Source of the DNA: Turritopsis dohrnii | Taxonomy: Eukaryota; Cnidaria; Hydrozoa; Anthoathecata; Oceaniidae | Assembly: GCA_027922465.2 (NCBI GenBank) | Contig: BQMF02000001.1 | Coordinates: forward strand, 806,001-870,000 | Length of the DNA: 64,000 nucleotides | Reading direction: 5' to 3' | Shown here: piece after piece, positions 11,829-23,311 of the stretch | Numbering within the stretch: position 1 is the first letter of the stretch | How the letters are laid out: every line of letters starts with the position of its first letter | Translations under genes and position numbers: made by a program | Notes under the pieces: model-generated | Databases searched by the model: none | Told to the model about the DNA's origin: nothing | What the model saw: only the letters and a program-made list of their open reading frames with translations

Positions 11829-13283
11829 GTAAAGCCGGGTGACTTGAAACAGCATCAAAAAATCGTTATTTCTCATGAAATAATGTATGAAACTCCAAAT
11901 TTTTTTCAGATTCCATTTGGAGACTATCTAGAGCAACATTCGATAGAAAAATTTTATTAATCAAGGAAGTTGTTCGGAAGCTGAAGATGGACAAAGCGCC
12001 GAAAATCGGTACCCCTGTAAAATAGTACGTCATGGCGATATAGCATATCGCCAAATATAATTTTTTTTACATTTGTAAAATAGAAAGGTCAAAGGGAGTA
12101 ATTCCAGAATTTTATCAAATATTTAAAATTGACAGAAATATATGCCATTAAAATGTTTCGTTTTTTTTCACTCAATACACTTCGTCTCTTTGATTATTGC
12201 ATAAATATTCTTATCAATTATAATGCAACCCAATTATTGTGTGATAAAGTTCAGCTGATAAAGTTTCAAAGGTGGTATAAGTCATTTAGTAATTATTATA
12301 AGCTCAATTAATAGAAAGGGTTAATATCTAAGAATTGAATCTCAAATTGAGTCGTTTTACTAAGTACCAAAACTGAATACCAATCAGAGTTCTGAACAAA
12401 TTGGTGCTGCAATTATATCATCCGGTCAAGGCTATGGACCGCCATACTTATTGTAGAATTGGCGATAGACAGGCTGCATGTTGTTACTATTACAATTTCA
12501 TACTTAATGTTACCAGGGCTTCTTGTCTTTTTGATATACGGACACCGTTTTATACTCCATATACATGTCATGTACAATGACGCAATAAATTCACGTAATC
12601 CGGATGAAATGATGAAGCGCTTTGTGGAAAAAACTAAGACGATGGATCAATTTCTAAGTGACATTTGTATCGAAATGGAAAAGGAAATATCCTAAACTAA
12701 GAAAAGCACGAGAAAGAAAGTTGGGCTCTCTGAAAAGATGCAACGGGAATTTTATTATATTCAATTTACAAGTTTTCATATACAGTCGTGTAAACTAGCT
12801 ATAAATTCAAATTCATCTTGCATGCTTTTGGATATTGTTTCTGAAACAATTACGTTATCATTATGCTTATATAATGATTTTAATGGCTTCAGAACTTATT
12901 TTTTACAATCTTTCACTATTCTGAAATTTTGAGTTTTCAAAATTTACTAACACTTTCCATCACTTAATAAAAATGAAACTGGCATTAACAAACTATTTTC
13001 ATTTATGTTTTATACGCAAGTAATCGTAGATCACACGTTTTCTGTAAAATAACATTTTTGTGCAAACAGCACTGTTTCAAGTCACCCTGGCACGATAAAT
13101 CGCAGTAGGTGTACTTTGTGAACCAATAACTTCAGATGATATGCATCAATTAGTTTGAACACTTCATTATCTGAAAGACAAAAGATGGATGGACCTTTTT
13201 TCAAAAGTTCTTCTTAAGTTAAAAGTTATGAGCAAATCTTTTCAAAAAACGGCAAATTTTGTTTCAAGTCACCCCGTTTTACG
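11829..13283. mobile_element. DNA element with inverted ends CCGTAAA..GGGTGACTTGAAAC
   Basis: CCGTAAAGCCGGGTGACTTG (11829-11848, followed by AAAC) is mirrored by GTTTCAAGTCACCCCGTTTT (13260-13279, followed by ACGG). An extra internal copy of the motif, GTTTCAAGTCACCC, lies near 13074. The TSD is not clear (TA-like at best). No transposase is present. A related end motif (GTCACCCCGCTTTCGGTA) appears at 55797-55814. It contains an exon-like ORF (12423-12695). Confidence 0.65.
12423..12695 (+). CDS. Unrecognised exon-like ORF with one membrane helix
   Basis: Open frame through 12423-12695 (stop TAA) with no good ATG before residues IDRLHVV. It has one hydrophobic helix (VVTITISYLMLPGLLVFLIY), then a charged tail containing NPDEMMKRFVEKTKTMDQFL and ending MEKEIS. 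It looks more like a terminal exon of a cellular gene than transposase. It lies inside the inverted-repeat element, so a captured host exon or a host exon flanked by repeats are both possible. No function assigned. Confidence 0.3.
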   Translation, partial: RSRLWTAILIVELAIDRLHVVTITISYLMLPGLLVFLIYGHRFILHIHVMYNDAINSRNPDEMMKRFVEKTKTMDQFLSDICIEMEKEIS

Positions 13284-14540
13284 GTATCTGTTTGAATGAA
13301 GAATAAATGCTACTATTACTGCATTATAATTACTATTATGTGAGGCACATTCCATGATTATCAAAGCATATCACCATGTTCTTAAAATCAGGCTCAAACA
13401 TGAAAGCAGAGGTGACTGGAAAGTATGTGAACCGGGGAGATGGTTAAGGGTTACAGCTACCTTGTACATTTCAGATTAGTGGTCAAGAAAGGGCTGTCAC
13501 TTGCTGTCAATTGTTGTCCGGGACCTGGAAAAAATGTCCGCTTTAAAGAGGTGTCCGCTTTAGACTGTCCACTTTGGGGAGGTTTCTTTGTAAGAGTTTG
13601 TTAAAGATTTGTTCAGGACAAAATGTTTTGTTCGTCTAAAGGAGGCAGATTAAAGGTTTTAAATTATAAGAATTATTCTTAATTTTGGGGGGATGTTATA
13701 TAAATAAAATGCACTAGCAAAAGTTATTAAAGTTTTAGAGCTCTAAGTTCTCTGTTTTTCAAATAATGAATAGAAATGCTGAAAAAATGTTTGATCTGTG
13801 GTGGATTATGAGGTTCATTTATAATACAGTGAAACCTCCTTAAATCAGACATCCTCTTAAGCGAACACCTCCTCTGATGAAGTTTGGTGATCACGAAAAG
13901 TCATTAACCAAGCTGTTGTTTTCTATCGTTTATATAATATACCTAGTAGGTAATAACTGTTCATTCTTAAGAAACCATGAAAAACATTTGGTATATATTT
14001 ACTCAATTCAGGAAAAAGTTTAGTAACTAGACTATATACTTTTTGCTCTTTTTTGCTTCTTTGTTACACATTACAAAAGTACATATGAGAAGTGGAAGAG
14101 TGTTTTCTATCAGAGCGGGAGCCTGGCATGGGTTAAACACCTGATACATTTTTTAAAAATATTTTACACAAATCTACATTAGTAATAGTCCATCGAGAGT
14201 TGACATTTAGCTATACCTGATGGCACACACGGGAGAGTGAATGATGAGGATAAAATAGTGTGGGCAATTCCACAAGAAATAGCAGTTAAGAACGGTCATG
14301 TTTTTTATTTTTATTTCCTTGATTGCACTTTGTGAGTTTCACAACAGCTTCAGGAAATCTTTTGCATAGTGCAAACAATTCTTCAGATCAGGTAGAAAAA
14401 CACGTGACAGTCATAACATTACGAAACCGATTTTTATTTGTGAATTCGGATTCTCATCATTCAGAATATATAATATCGGATTATCACATCCCCGCCGCCC
14501 GGACGTTTTTTTTTTATAAACAAGCAACCAAGGTCAGACG
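13284..14540. repeat. Intergenic DNA with two MITE-like ends (GTCCGC / CAGTGAAACCTCC family)
   Basis: 13536-13589 reads GTCCGCTTTAAAGAGGTGTCCGC..GGGGAGGTTTC. 13831-13878 reads CAGTGAAACCTCC..AGACATCCTCTTAAGCGAACACC, the reverse orientation of the same motif. The ends face away from each other, so they may belong to two elements. Related words recur at 38985-39060, 39205-39230, 61281-61300, 61362-61390 and 61445-61455. No coding sequence seen. Confidence 0.5.
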
Positions 14541-14960
14541 TTAGTAGTAATGTTGCTTAAAAATGACCATTTTTTAGTAGTAATGTTGCTTAATTTGTTG
14601 TTTAGCTCACGTCTATTATTTTACGTGACCGCAGACAGACAGACAGAGAATTGGCTATTACTATTATAGACTAGCCGCCAAGGCGGTGTGTCGCGACAGC
14701 CCATGTTCAGTCCCTGCGTTGTTGTCACATCCAAAGAGTTCACAAAAAATGGAATTAAGGAATTGACAATGGAACTCTTGTAGAGTTCGAAATTCTGAGC
14801 AAGAAAATGTATAGGATCATGTCTATGACGCACTGTTTCGGAGATATCGTCGATCAATGATCAAAAGTTTATGATGACGTCATTTTGCCCAATTTTCTTC
14901 GTCATCCTATTATGTGACCCTATAAAATAAACTAGCATGTAGCTTTAGCTAAAAAATGCC
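14541..14960. repeat. Dispersed repeat copy (GACA tract, ATATCG box, CCCCCGC end)
   Basis: Contains a direct pair of TAGTAGTAATGTTGCTTAA (14541 and 14575), a CAGACAGACAGACAGAGAA tract, a GGAGATATCGTCGATCAATGATCAAAA box, and GTGACCCTATAAAATAAACTAGC followed by AGCTAAAAAATGCCCCCGC. Parts of this set recur at 17745-17775, 24935-25270, 29750-30180 and 62655-62710, so it is an interspersed family, probably non-autonomous. Confidence 0.6.
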
Positions 14961-16724
14961 CCCGCGCTCAAGCATTCCAATGTGTACACACAGCAAGCTA
15001 TACATTGCAAGCTATACAACGGAAACAAAAACAAATTTTTGTCCGAAAACTCAAAAAAATTCAGATGAATGTTTTTGCAAATCTTTACACAGAAACAAAT
15101 ATATACATTTAAACTTTTGTTAACATTGTATAAACTAAACACAATAAAAACAAGAAGAATTGTGAGCATGATCATTTCGAAATGGGAGATCAGATTTGAA
15201 AACTCCTTGACGGATGGTCTTCACGGTTTTTCACTTACGTTGTAATTGAGTTAAACTTTCTTTAGGATAACTTTTTTTTTATTGATGCTAATGTACCTTT
15301 CAAAAAGTGTAATAAAGGCTTAACAAGTAATATCAGAAAGTATTTGCTACAAACAAAAGAAATGTGTGAACTGAAACCATGGATACGTATTTTATAATCA
15401 AAACAAGATTTGTTAAAGAAATTCTGTAAGAGCCAAAAGAAAAAAAACAAACTTTTTAAAAAAAAATCAAAGCAAAAAATCCATTAGAAATCTGCGTTTT
15501 AAACTTTGATTCAAAACAAAAAGTAGCCAATGTTTATAAAAAAAACAACAAGAAAATGTAAAAAGCTTTTACTGATCATGATCACACACTAGTATGATTA
15601 GGTTTGGCGCGAGGAGGACAGCTAAAATAGAAAAACACGAAGAAAGACAATTTGTAATATAGCTTTCTTGCATACACAGAAATCCAATTAAAATCTTTGC
15701 CAAAAATTAGTGCGTTGAACAAAGTTTATTGAATGAAATATTTAGAGCTAAAACATATATATACAAAAATAAAATGTATGGTAGGCAAAATTTCAGATTT
15801 CAAGCTGTGCTTCAAAATCCTTGTCGTTCACTTCACTAAAACAACACAAAAGTAACACGAAAAATGTCCAAGCAATTTTATCATACGATCTTCCTAAATA
15901 ACATAGTATAATACAATAATAAATTAGGAAAGAGATACGAAAAAACATTCTGTCTCTCCCACTTACAGTAGGTAGATTCTAGATCCAAAAACCAATTCCG
16001 ACCTTGCACAAACCAGTTTCGTAAATATCGGAATACTGACTCGAAATCGGACTAACGAGAACAAAGATGATTTTGAGATCAAAACCAAGAGCGATAATGA
16101 TGTTATTTACTGTGGTGACAGCTAGCAAAGTTAAGTAAAACGCCGTAACAAGGAAGGTGAGTATTCAAAGACTGAAACGAAACCTTACGCAGGTTTTCAT
16201 TAGAACGTGTAGTATTAATATTATTAGTATTTATATCGAATTCAAGAAGTAGATTATTTTCCTGTTATTGCGATTAAAAGTTTTTGATTCAATTTACATC
16301 TTCATCCATAGAAAGTTCAAAATAACTTCTTTTATTTTATTAAATTCAATGACACTCTGCCCTAAGTACATTTTAGGGCTGTTAAACCAATTGTATATAT
16401 TAGAGAAATTTTTCTTGTGGTTATCAATGTACACAATAACTGATAAAATAGAAACTTTGAGGAGATTATACAGTTTTGTTTCTTGTTTGAACACGTGACA
16501 CGGGTTCATTGATGCTAAAGTTGCTAAAAAGTGACTCGAATGAAAACGCCCATAACTTTCTTAAAAAAGCTGACAGCTCAACAAAATAACTTGTGACTGA
16601 AAGCTAAATGATATAGCTAGGCAATAAAAGTAATTTTAAAGGATTTCTTATGTTGAATTTTTGTGAATAATGGATGAAAAAGTAAGATTTTTGCAGTTTA
16701 ATAGTTGACAGTTTGGCACGACGT
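14961..16724. other. Intergenic, nothing recognised
   Basis: AT-rich, with A-runs around 15440-15550. Short ORFs lack recognisable motifs, and no RNA gene or paired repeat ends were seen. Confidence 0.4.
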
Positions 16725-16736
16725 AAAATTTCTTTA

Positions 16737-16810
16737 TGTATTATGTAAGATGGCTCGCTCCGCCAAGAAGGGAGATAGACCCCAAGGGGTATCAAATATA
16801 TATTTATACG

Positions 16811-16845
<35 letters not shown>
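16737..16845 (+). mobile_element. Short retroposed RNA with A36 tail and 12-bp TSD
   Basis: AAAATTTCTTTA is present at 16725-16736 and at 16846-16857. It encloses a body of only about 75 bp (TGTATTATGTAAGATGGCTC.. to ..TATTTATACGAT) and an A-run of about 36. Poly(A) plus TSD indicates LINE-mediated insertion of a small or strongly 5'-truncated RNA. The body contains CCCCAAGGGG, a small palindrome. The tail length suggests youth. The source RNA is not recognised. Confidence 0.7.
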
Positions 16846-16854
<9 letters not shown>

Positions 16855-17284
16855 TTACATAAATGCCTGGTTACAAATTTTTGATTTCGGTGATCCTTGG
16901 TTATACCTCTTACCAAATAAATTAAAGTTAACATCATAGAAACATTTTGAAATGAGTTTCAGAACATTACTGCGTTAAGTATGATTATGACTCATCAAAA
17001 ACGAGAAAATTTGTTGTCAACATCGAAAAAAATCCAATAAGCAATGCAATGGCTTCTTTTCTTCTACCGCACCTGATCTGAACGAACGTGCCACGCGCCA
17101 CGTGCTTTGCTATGTTTTCGCAAAAAAGTTTGAACACATGACCATTCGCGTGCATGTGGTTTTGAGGTATTGGAAATAACAGTTCCCGATATGTACTGTG
17201 CGGGGCGGAATTGGTTTTTGGATCTAGAATCTACCCATGCTTTGAAACGGAAAAAAAGCAAAGTCAGCTAATAATTGTATTCCA

Positions 17285-17505
17285 CCGTGTAACGTCAACA
17301 CGAAAGTTGGAGGATGAAGATGATGATGATGATGATGAACAAAATCGGAAACTGACATTCGCCTATCTCGTGAAACTACTATGCCTCCTCGCTCGCTTAC
17401 GCTCGCTGCGGGGGCAAAAATTAGGGTCTCAATACAATGGTTTCACACTGACGTCGCACAAAATAAAACAAAATAATCTCACAACTCAATGTGCTTTTGT
17501 GTTTT
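17285..17505. repeat. Dispersed repeat with GAT microsatellite and CGCTCGCTTACGCTCGCTGCGG
   Basis: Shares GTTGGA.GATGAAGATGATGA..ACAAAATCG.AAACTGAC and CTATCTCGTGAAAC.ACTATGCCTCC with 28187-28290. Its right part (TTAGGGTCTC.ATACAATGG..CACTGACGTCGCACAAAATAAAAC) recurs at 29776-29825. It is an interspersed non-coding family. Confidence 0.7.
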
Positions 17506-19038
17506 AGTGTCCAAGCTTCTTTATGAATGATGAAGTTTGGTGCGTTAATGCTGCTGAAGAGTTTCCTGCTGTAATCTTCCGATGTTCGTTCAACATACGA
17601 TTCCTTGTTCTCAGTGTTCGATCACATACATCTGAGCTATTTTTCTGTTGTTTGGAAATTGATGTAACAACAAATGGCTTAAAGTAACAAAGATAAGTAT
17701 TATATCCACTTGAGTATAAATAACGAAACAGATTATTATTAAACTAGCTAGTAGCTTTCGCTATGAATGCCCCCGCAATAGACAATCCATTGTGCAGGCC
17801 TTACAACAGACAGGCTTCAGACTATTATTGAAATCAAGAAAGATTTAATGGCTACAAAAAACTGTGCACAATAACCATTATAATTTGAAAGATTACTGAA
17901 ATGACACTTGAATACATTACTGAAAAGACACTCTCCTACTAGTTCTAAAGTGTTTAAAACGAAAAGGAGCATGGCGGAGGTGACGAAAACAGATGCACCA
18001 TCCATCAAGCGCTCCAGGCCCGCTTCACATTGTTTGACTATAATCAGACTTTGAATTTTGGACTTTTTCCCGAAGGACGCTTCCGGAAACTTTTGAATTA
18101 ATAAACATTCACAGAATCTGCATCTTTATATCTTCATTATATTTCAATTCTCACAAGGAGCTTATTAAAAAAATAACAATATGTAGGAGTCTTGGCTTCA
18201 AACATTCTCTGACGTTAAACTAATCGGCACCATTTCGGAAAAATAAGATGTACCCGAAACACGAATGGGTACACATGAATATTTAAAGTATATAAGTACC
18301 ACTACTATTTCATTCTATTTGTAGTTGTTTGTCTATCGTCGTTGGAAAAGCAGGAAGCAGAAATATTAATTCGTACGATTGAACTGGTAAAGTGACATGG
18401 AGTGATGACTACAGCATCTTGAAAATGATTTTATTCTTGAGATGCTGATTAGATTTCCGTATGCTTTCATGGCTTGTTGTGATATCGTATATTCATCTAA
18501 AGAGATGATTGAAGTTCAATTTTTAAAAAAAATCAACATAGGTGATGACTGAGAGTAGAATAAAAGACACTAATTACGCAAGGCTTGAATAGTTTTGATA
18601 GCTTTCGAGTACAATTATCTTACATTCCTCAGGATTAAATAATATAATTGCGAGACAAAGAATCTATCGATTCTCTAGCTTACTTACAAAGTGAAGTCCA
18701 TCAGTGTAACAGATGATGCGATGGCTGATTTTTAGGCGGTTCTTTCCAATATATTCAACAACTCGAAATCAAAATCGCCATTATATTTGTAGTTATATTT
18801 GTATACTTGTACTGTCCAGTGATGGTTTTTTCCGTCATCCATTCAGCCAGAGTTCATTGTTCATTGATAAAATCTTCAAATTAAAAAAATACAGACTATT
18901 AAGAAAACAAAAATACTACTTAAAAAAATACAAAATTTATAACATTACAAGTCACTATACAGTTTAATTTACTCATTCAACTTTCTGAGATAATCTAAGC
19001 CATAGCGAAACTGGAATAACCAAAAGTATTTAAGCAAA
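17506..19038. other. Intergenic, no gene recognised
   Basis: Only a short fragment of the dispersed repeat (CTAGCTAGTAGC..AATGCCCCCGC, 17747-17776) stands out. The 3' end of the Helitron beginning at 19039 should lie in this stretch, but no hairpin plus CTRR end could be fixed by eye. Confidence 0.4.
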
Positions 19039-19040
19039 AG

Positions 19041-20735
19041 CTATGAAATTGTTTTGAAAGCTAACTGTTCCAATCTTTCTTCTTCAGCAATTCGATACTG
19101 ATAATTTTTCTTCTTCTTTATATCCTGCAACCTCTCCAATGTCATTGGTTCAATAATCAAATCTTCCAGTTTTCTTACTCTAGAGATGGCCACATACGCC
19201 AAACCAATAAATTTTTCTGTATTACCTAAATCAATCCAAGCTTTATCTAAAGTAAGTCCTTGAGATTTATGGATTGATAGTCTAAGTGGTAGTTGTTGTC
19301 TCTCACAAGTTGAACCATGTAAATCAGATATGCTCGTAACAGGGATAATAGGAACACAACAGAGCTCATCTTCAAGTATACTTGGTCCAGAATAACAATC
19401 AAATTTCACTATCACTGCAATAGGTAAATTAGGAGGTGCATCACCCTCTTGAAATACAATGTCTTTCACTACACCCATAGAACCATTACATAGCCCTCTG
19501 CTGGTCCATAAATTTCTTGTCAACATTACATGGCATACTTTAGCTAAAATACCTTATTTTCAAGTCCACCCATATCATCAGAAGGCAATTTTGCTGCTGT
19601 TTTATTATTGCGCCTTGCATTTATCTGTGCCACAGGTACACCAAGACTCATTAACGCTTCATGGTTGTCTATAGCATTACTCCAATATGCATTTGTACCT
19701 GTCACATTTCTAGCATAGCGCATTAATTTCTTAACTAAAACTGCATGACTTCCGTTTCTTACCATATCTTGTAGCTCATCAATAGTTAAATTAGCATCAC
19801 CAGGGTTTCGTTTCAAATAAAAACTACCCTGTCCAAGCAAACGTCTACGATAAAGCATATTATAAGCCCAAAAGGCAAATCTTGGATGGGCTGCAAATCT
19901 ATAAACCCATTTACCATCAATTCTTTCTGCAAACTTTATCAAATGTTTTATCTTTTCAGAAAAAGCTTCAGTATCACTTTTTGCTATAGCTCTAACAGTG
20001 CTCATATTAGTGGAATCTCCTTTCCCATCAGGAAATAATGTAGGAAAAGCCATACCAGCTATATATTCTGTTCTGAATTCATTCAGAGCAACACTATCTA
20101 CTCTCCAAGTTTCTGGTTTCAATACAGAATCATTAAGAATTTCTTTTTCAACCTTAGATTTAACTTTCGTAGGAATAAAACTTCCCATCTCTGAATTTTC
20201 ATCATATACTTTTTCATCCTCGTCATTTTCTGGTCCAAAATCTGGAATTTCTGCCTCATTCTCATCATCAAAATCATTGTTCTTATCAAGAAAATCAACA
20301 TTCATTGGTAAATCAAGGAAATCATTTTCTGGTAAACAATCAAATCTATTCATATCAATAATCACATCTTTATATAAAAAGTTATTAGGTTCACCATTCT
20401 CATTTTTACCAGTGAGCCACAATAAAGCATCAAGTACTTTTTGTCTCCGTACCTTTAGCTCTTTAGAATTATTATCTTTACCTTCAAATTTAAACACAAT
20501 TATAGGAATATCACTTGGATATCTTGGCAAAATATTAGCTACATGCTGTACATCTTGAGGAAGAGTAATAACATGTCCTTTATAATGCTTTCTGTCCACC
20601 ATTAGGCTTTGTATATACTTGAATGACAGGAAACGCTCGAGCAATAAGCATTTCTTCAACCTGAGTCAGACCTTTAAGCTGAAGTGGGACTGGGCTAGGA
20701 ACCATATTATTTTCTCGACTAAATTTCTTTGGTAA
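19041..20735 (-). pseudogene. Helitron Rep N-domain fused in frame to PIF1 helicase C-terminus
   Basis: The start is the conserved joint [24 protein letters not shown] (20700-20640), followed by a one-base frameshift. Then comes the Helitron_like_N region: GHVITLPQDVQHVANILPR, an acidic spacer, AGMAFPTLFPDGKGD, HPRFAFWAYNMLYRRRLLGQG and NVTGTNAYW (about 19690). Immediately after, the frame continues as PIF1: GVPVAQINARRNNKTAAKLPSDD (about 19640), a second one-base shift near 19545, MLTRNLWTSRGLCNGSMG, SIHKSQGLTLDKAWIDLG (helicase motif V) and YVAISRVRKLEDL (motif VI). The HUH nuclease centre and helicase motifs I-IV are missing, so an in-frame internal deletion fused the two ends. It is not functional for transposition. 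Confidence 0.85.
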
Positions 20736-20747
20736 AGTTTTTTCTTT

Positions 20748-21847
20748 CAGGGGCTAATACAGGTCAAATTTCATAGCGGTAACCGCTATTGGGCGCCAAG
20801 ATCGAGGCGCCCAAATTCAAAAAAAAAGAGAAAAATTTTTTTTTGAAAAGATCAAAAAAGAATGTGAGAAGAGCAAAACGAAAGAAAGGGAAAAAAGGAA
20901 TCGTGAGGTGAAACAAAACTTGTATAAAGAATCGAAAGTGAGGTTAATTACCGCCTCAGACATGAGAAAAGACCCTGGGACGACGTTGAACGAGACAGGA
21001 TAATCTTGATCGATTAATGAGAATTTGTTTAAATTGTCCTGAATTATTATCAGATCAACATGTGAACGAGTTAATCAATCAATTTAAACTAAAACGAGAC
21101 AATCGACACATAGATTTGTAGTCATCCTTTTGTTCTTTGTTTAGCGTTCTTCTGTGAAATCTAAGATTTAAATATAGAGTCGCAAAAAATATTTCTTAAA
21201 TTCCTTCCCCCACAGTACACCATTAATCCGAGGATTAATTTCTTTGCTCAAGTTTCATGCACTTAATAAAGAAGTTATTTCAATCCAGTTTTGAGAAATT
21301 GTTCTTCGCAACCTCGAAGTTCCTTATCTCTCTTATTAAATTATTAAATACGGAGAAGTGCGTTCATCTTATTTTAAAGCCGAAAGACAACCTTGTTACC
21401 GTCGCTTCTTCTCTCTTTTGCGCTAAATCAGACTTACGATTTAGCGTAAAGCAGAGAAGAAGCGCTGGGAAAGAAGGGCACTCGGTGAGGTTTCCGTACC
21501 TGGTTACCAAGGCTAGGTGATTACTTTACGAACTGAAACTTTCGAAATGATTATATAGTCCTGTAAAATATACACAAAGTAAGGGAATCAAAAATGGCAG
21601 AAGGTAAACACGCCGATTCGCGTGATTGAATTTCGAAGAACATTTAAAGATTCTACAGGAAAGACTGTTACGACACGAATAACAAGAAATGAGAAAGTTT
21701 TAAGGACTAAGAATATGTATAGTATGTTAGTATAGTATGTTAAAATAGAACGCATTTTAAACCATTTTAGACCATTCTAGGCCCTCAAATCGTCAGGCTC
21801 AATGTGCGGCTACCGCCGCCCAAATTCAAATCCTGTATTAGCCCCTG
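20748..21847. mobile_element. 1.1-kb TIR element CAGGGGCTAATACAGG inserted in the Helitron, 5-bp TSD
   Basis: Ends are CAGGGGCTAATACAGG (20748-20763) and CCTGTATTAGCCCCTG (21832-21847), perfect 16-bp inverted repeats. TCTTT flanks both sides (20743-20747, 21848-21852). Outside the element, the Helitron frame runs from CIRCKKD straight to [10 protein letters not shown]. Sub-terminal parts also mirror each other (CGGTAACCGC / GCGGCTACCG). There is no ORF of note, but it holds the long hairpin at 21403-21464. The 5-bp TSD does not point clearly to one superfamily. Non-autonomous. Confidence 0.8.
21403..21464. repeat. Two-tier hairpin inside the 1.1-kb element
   Basis: Outer arms CGCTTCTTCTCT (21403-21414) and AGAGAAGAAGCG (21453-21464), inner arms CGCTAAATC (21421-21429) and GATTTAGCG (21438-21446), loop AGACTTAC. 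All arms are perfect complements. It could form a stable RNA or DNA hairpin, role unknown. Confidence 0.7.
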
Positions 21848-21852
21848 TCTTT

Positions 21853-23311
21853 CTTACACCGTATACATTCATACTTAGTGTCAATTAACTTTTTGGATGA
21901 ACTTAGCAAAGGCCAAGCTTCTGCGCAAGTATTGCATTGAATTATAGTCATTTCTAGGCTCTTATGGAATTTTTTGTTCAGTGTTTCACTTTGAGCATTT
22001 AGAAATTGAGCTACATTTTCATTACCGTTGTTCCGTTGACCTTTCTTTTTAGACTGATAACGTTGACGACGTCTAGATTAAAATCACTTCTTTTTTCATC
22101 TCATAATATTCCTTGAACTTCTCCTTTCGTTTCTCCCGGTTTTTTTGGTAATTTTCTTTAAACTTCCTTTTTCCTTTCAAGTGCCTTCTTTTGATAATTT
22201 TCTTTTAACTGATTTTTTCGTTCAGCTCCATTCTTTTCAAAATTATCATGAGACTGCATTTTACGTCTATTCTGATGTTTCTCATAATATTTCCTATCAT
22301 AATTCTGTCGTTTTTCAAGTGACATATTCATTTTACTACGTAAAGGGTAATCCTTCAAAGTATTATCAGCAAATTCGCCACTAAATAGGTCTTTTTTGTT
22401 CTTTTCAATATCAATTAGAGACTCATCAATACTGAAATGGACATCTAAGTTTGACAAAGCAGCAATATCATGTTCTCTTACATAAATAAAGAAAAACCAA
22501 CCATGTTCCTTAATAGTGCAAAGTTCATTCAAGCTAGAATAATATGACACATTATCAGACATATCATCTAAATAAATCCATTTCCCCAAATCATTTACTA
22601 CAGCACATGTAAAATGTTGGTTCTGATGTCGTACTAGTCCTGTAAGCAAAAACAAATGGTTCTGTATCATTACTTGTTCTTGAAATTCATTCTCAGAAAT
22701 GGAATTTATACTAAATTCTATTAAACAAATTTTTGGAAGAACAACATTTTCAATAACTGCTTCGCAAAGCCTCTCACACCTACACTGCAAAAATCTATTA
22801 CGTGCCAGTGGATGCAATAAGTTTGGCCAATCATTTAAATTTTCTAGATTTGCTAAATCAAGTTCAGACATAAAATTTACCATAGATGGCAATTCAGTAG
22901 TAAAATCTATGTTACAACTACAACAATATGCCTTTAGAGCGTATCTTGATTGAAAAAGAGTTTTCTCGTCAACTGTTAATAAGTTGAAAATACAGCTGGA
23001 AAAGATTTCTGAAAACTGAGCTTCACAATCTCGGCTAACAAATGACGGGCAATTTTGTACCAAAAATCCCATACTGGTTGGCGAATACCAGCTAAGTTCA
23101 ACTCATAATCATAGTTACTGGTGATCATAAAATCCTCAGAGGAACTGATTATCATTTCATAAAAGCTTGAAGCTTCATAAACTAAGTCAAAGAATTCAGT
23201 CCTCGAAATATTCTTCAAATGGTCATATAAAATAACATAGCTAATTTCAAGAAAACAATCGATAGCACACGAATATTTTGATGGTTGTTGTCTGCAAGCA
23301 TTTCTAAAATG
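21853..23311 (-). pseudogene. Helitron USP-like cysteine protease plus CxxC finger
   Basis: The frame starts at the TA border of the 4.5-kb insertion and reads HFRNACRQQPSKYSCAIDC. A Cys box of this kind (SxYSCxxDxFLE) marks a C19/USP-like peptidase in cnidarian and other animal Helitrons. A one-base shift near 23070 is followed by VSRDCEAQFSEIF, two CxC pairs (CSC, CRC) and the putative His/Asp box HFTCAVVNDLGKWIYLDD (about 22600-22545). A Lys/Arg-rich coiled linker follows (22400-22090), then after frameshifts NVAQFLNAQ, CNTCAEAWP and YECIRCKKD (to 21853), the finger that precedes Rep_N in intact Helitrons. The family role is deubiquitinase-like. The role in transposition is unknown. Confidence 0.7.

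Noticed and set aside
16736..16939. Lys-rich ORFs across the poly(A) run
   Set aside because: The poly-Lys/poly-Phe stretches are translations of the A36 retroposon tail.
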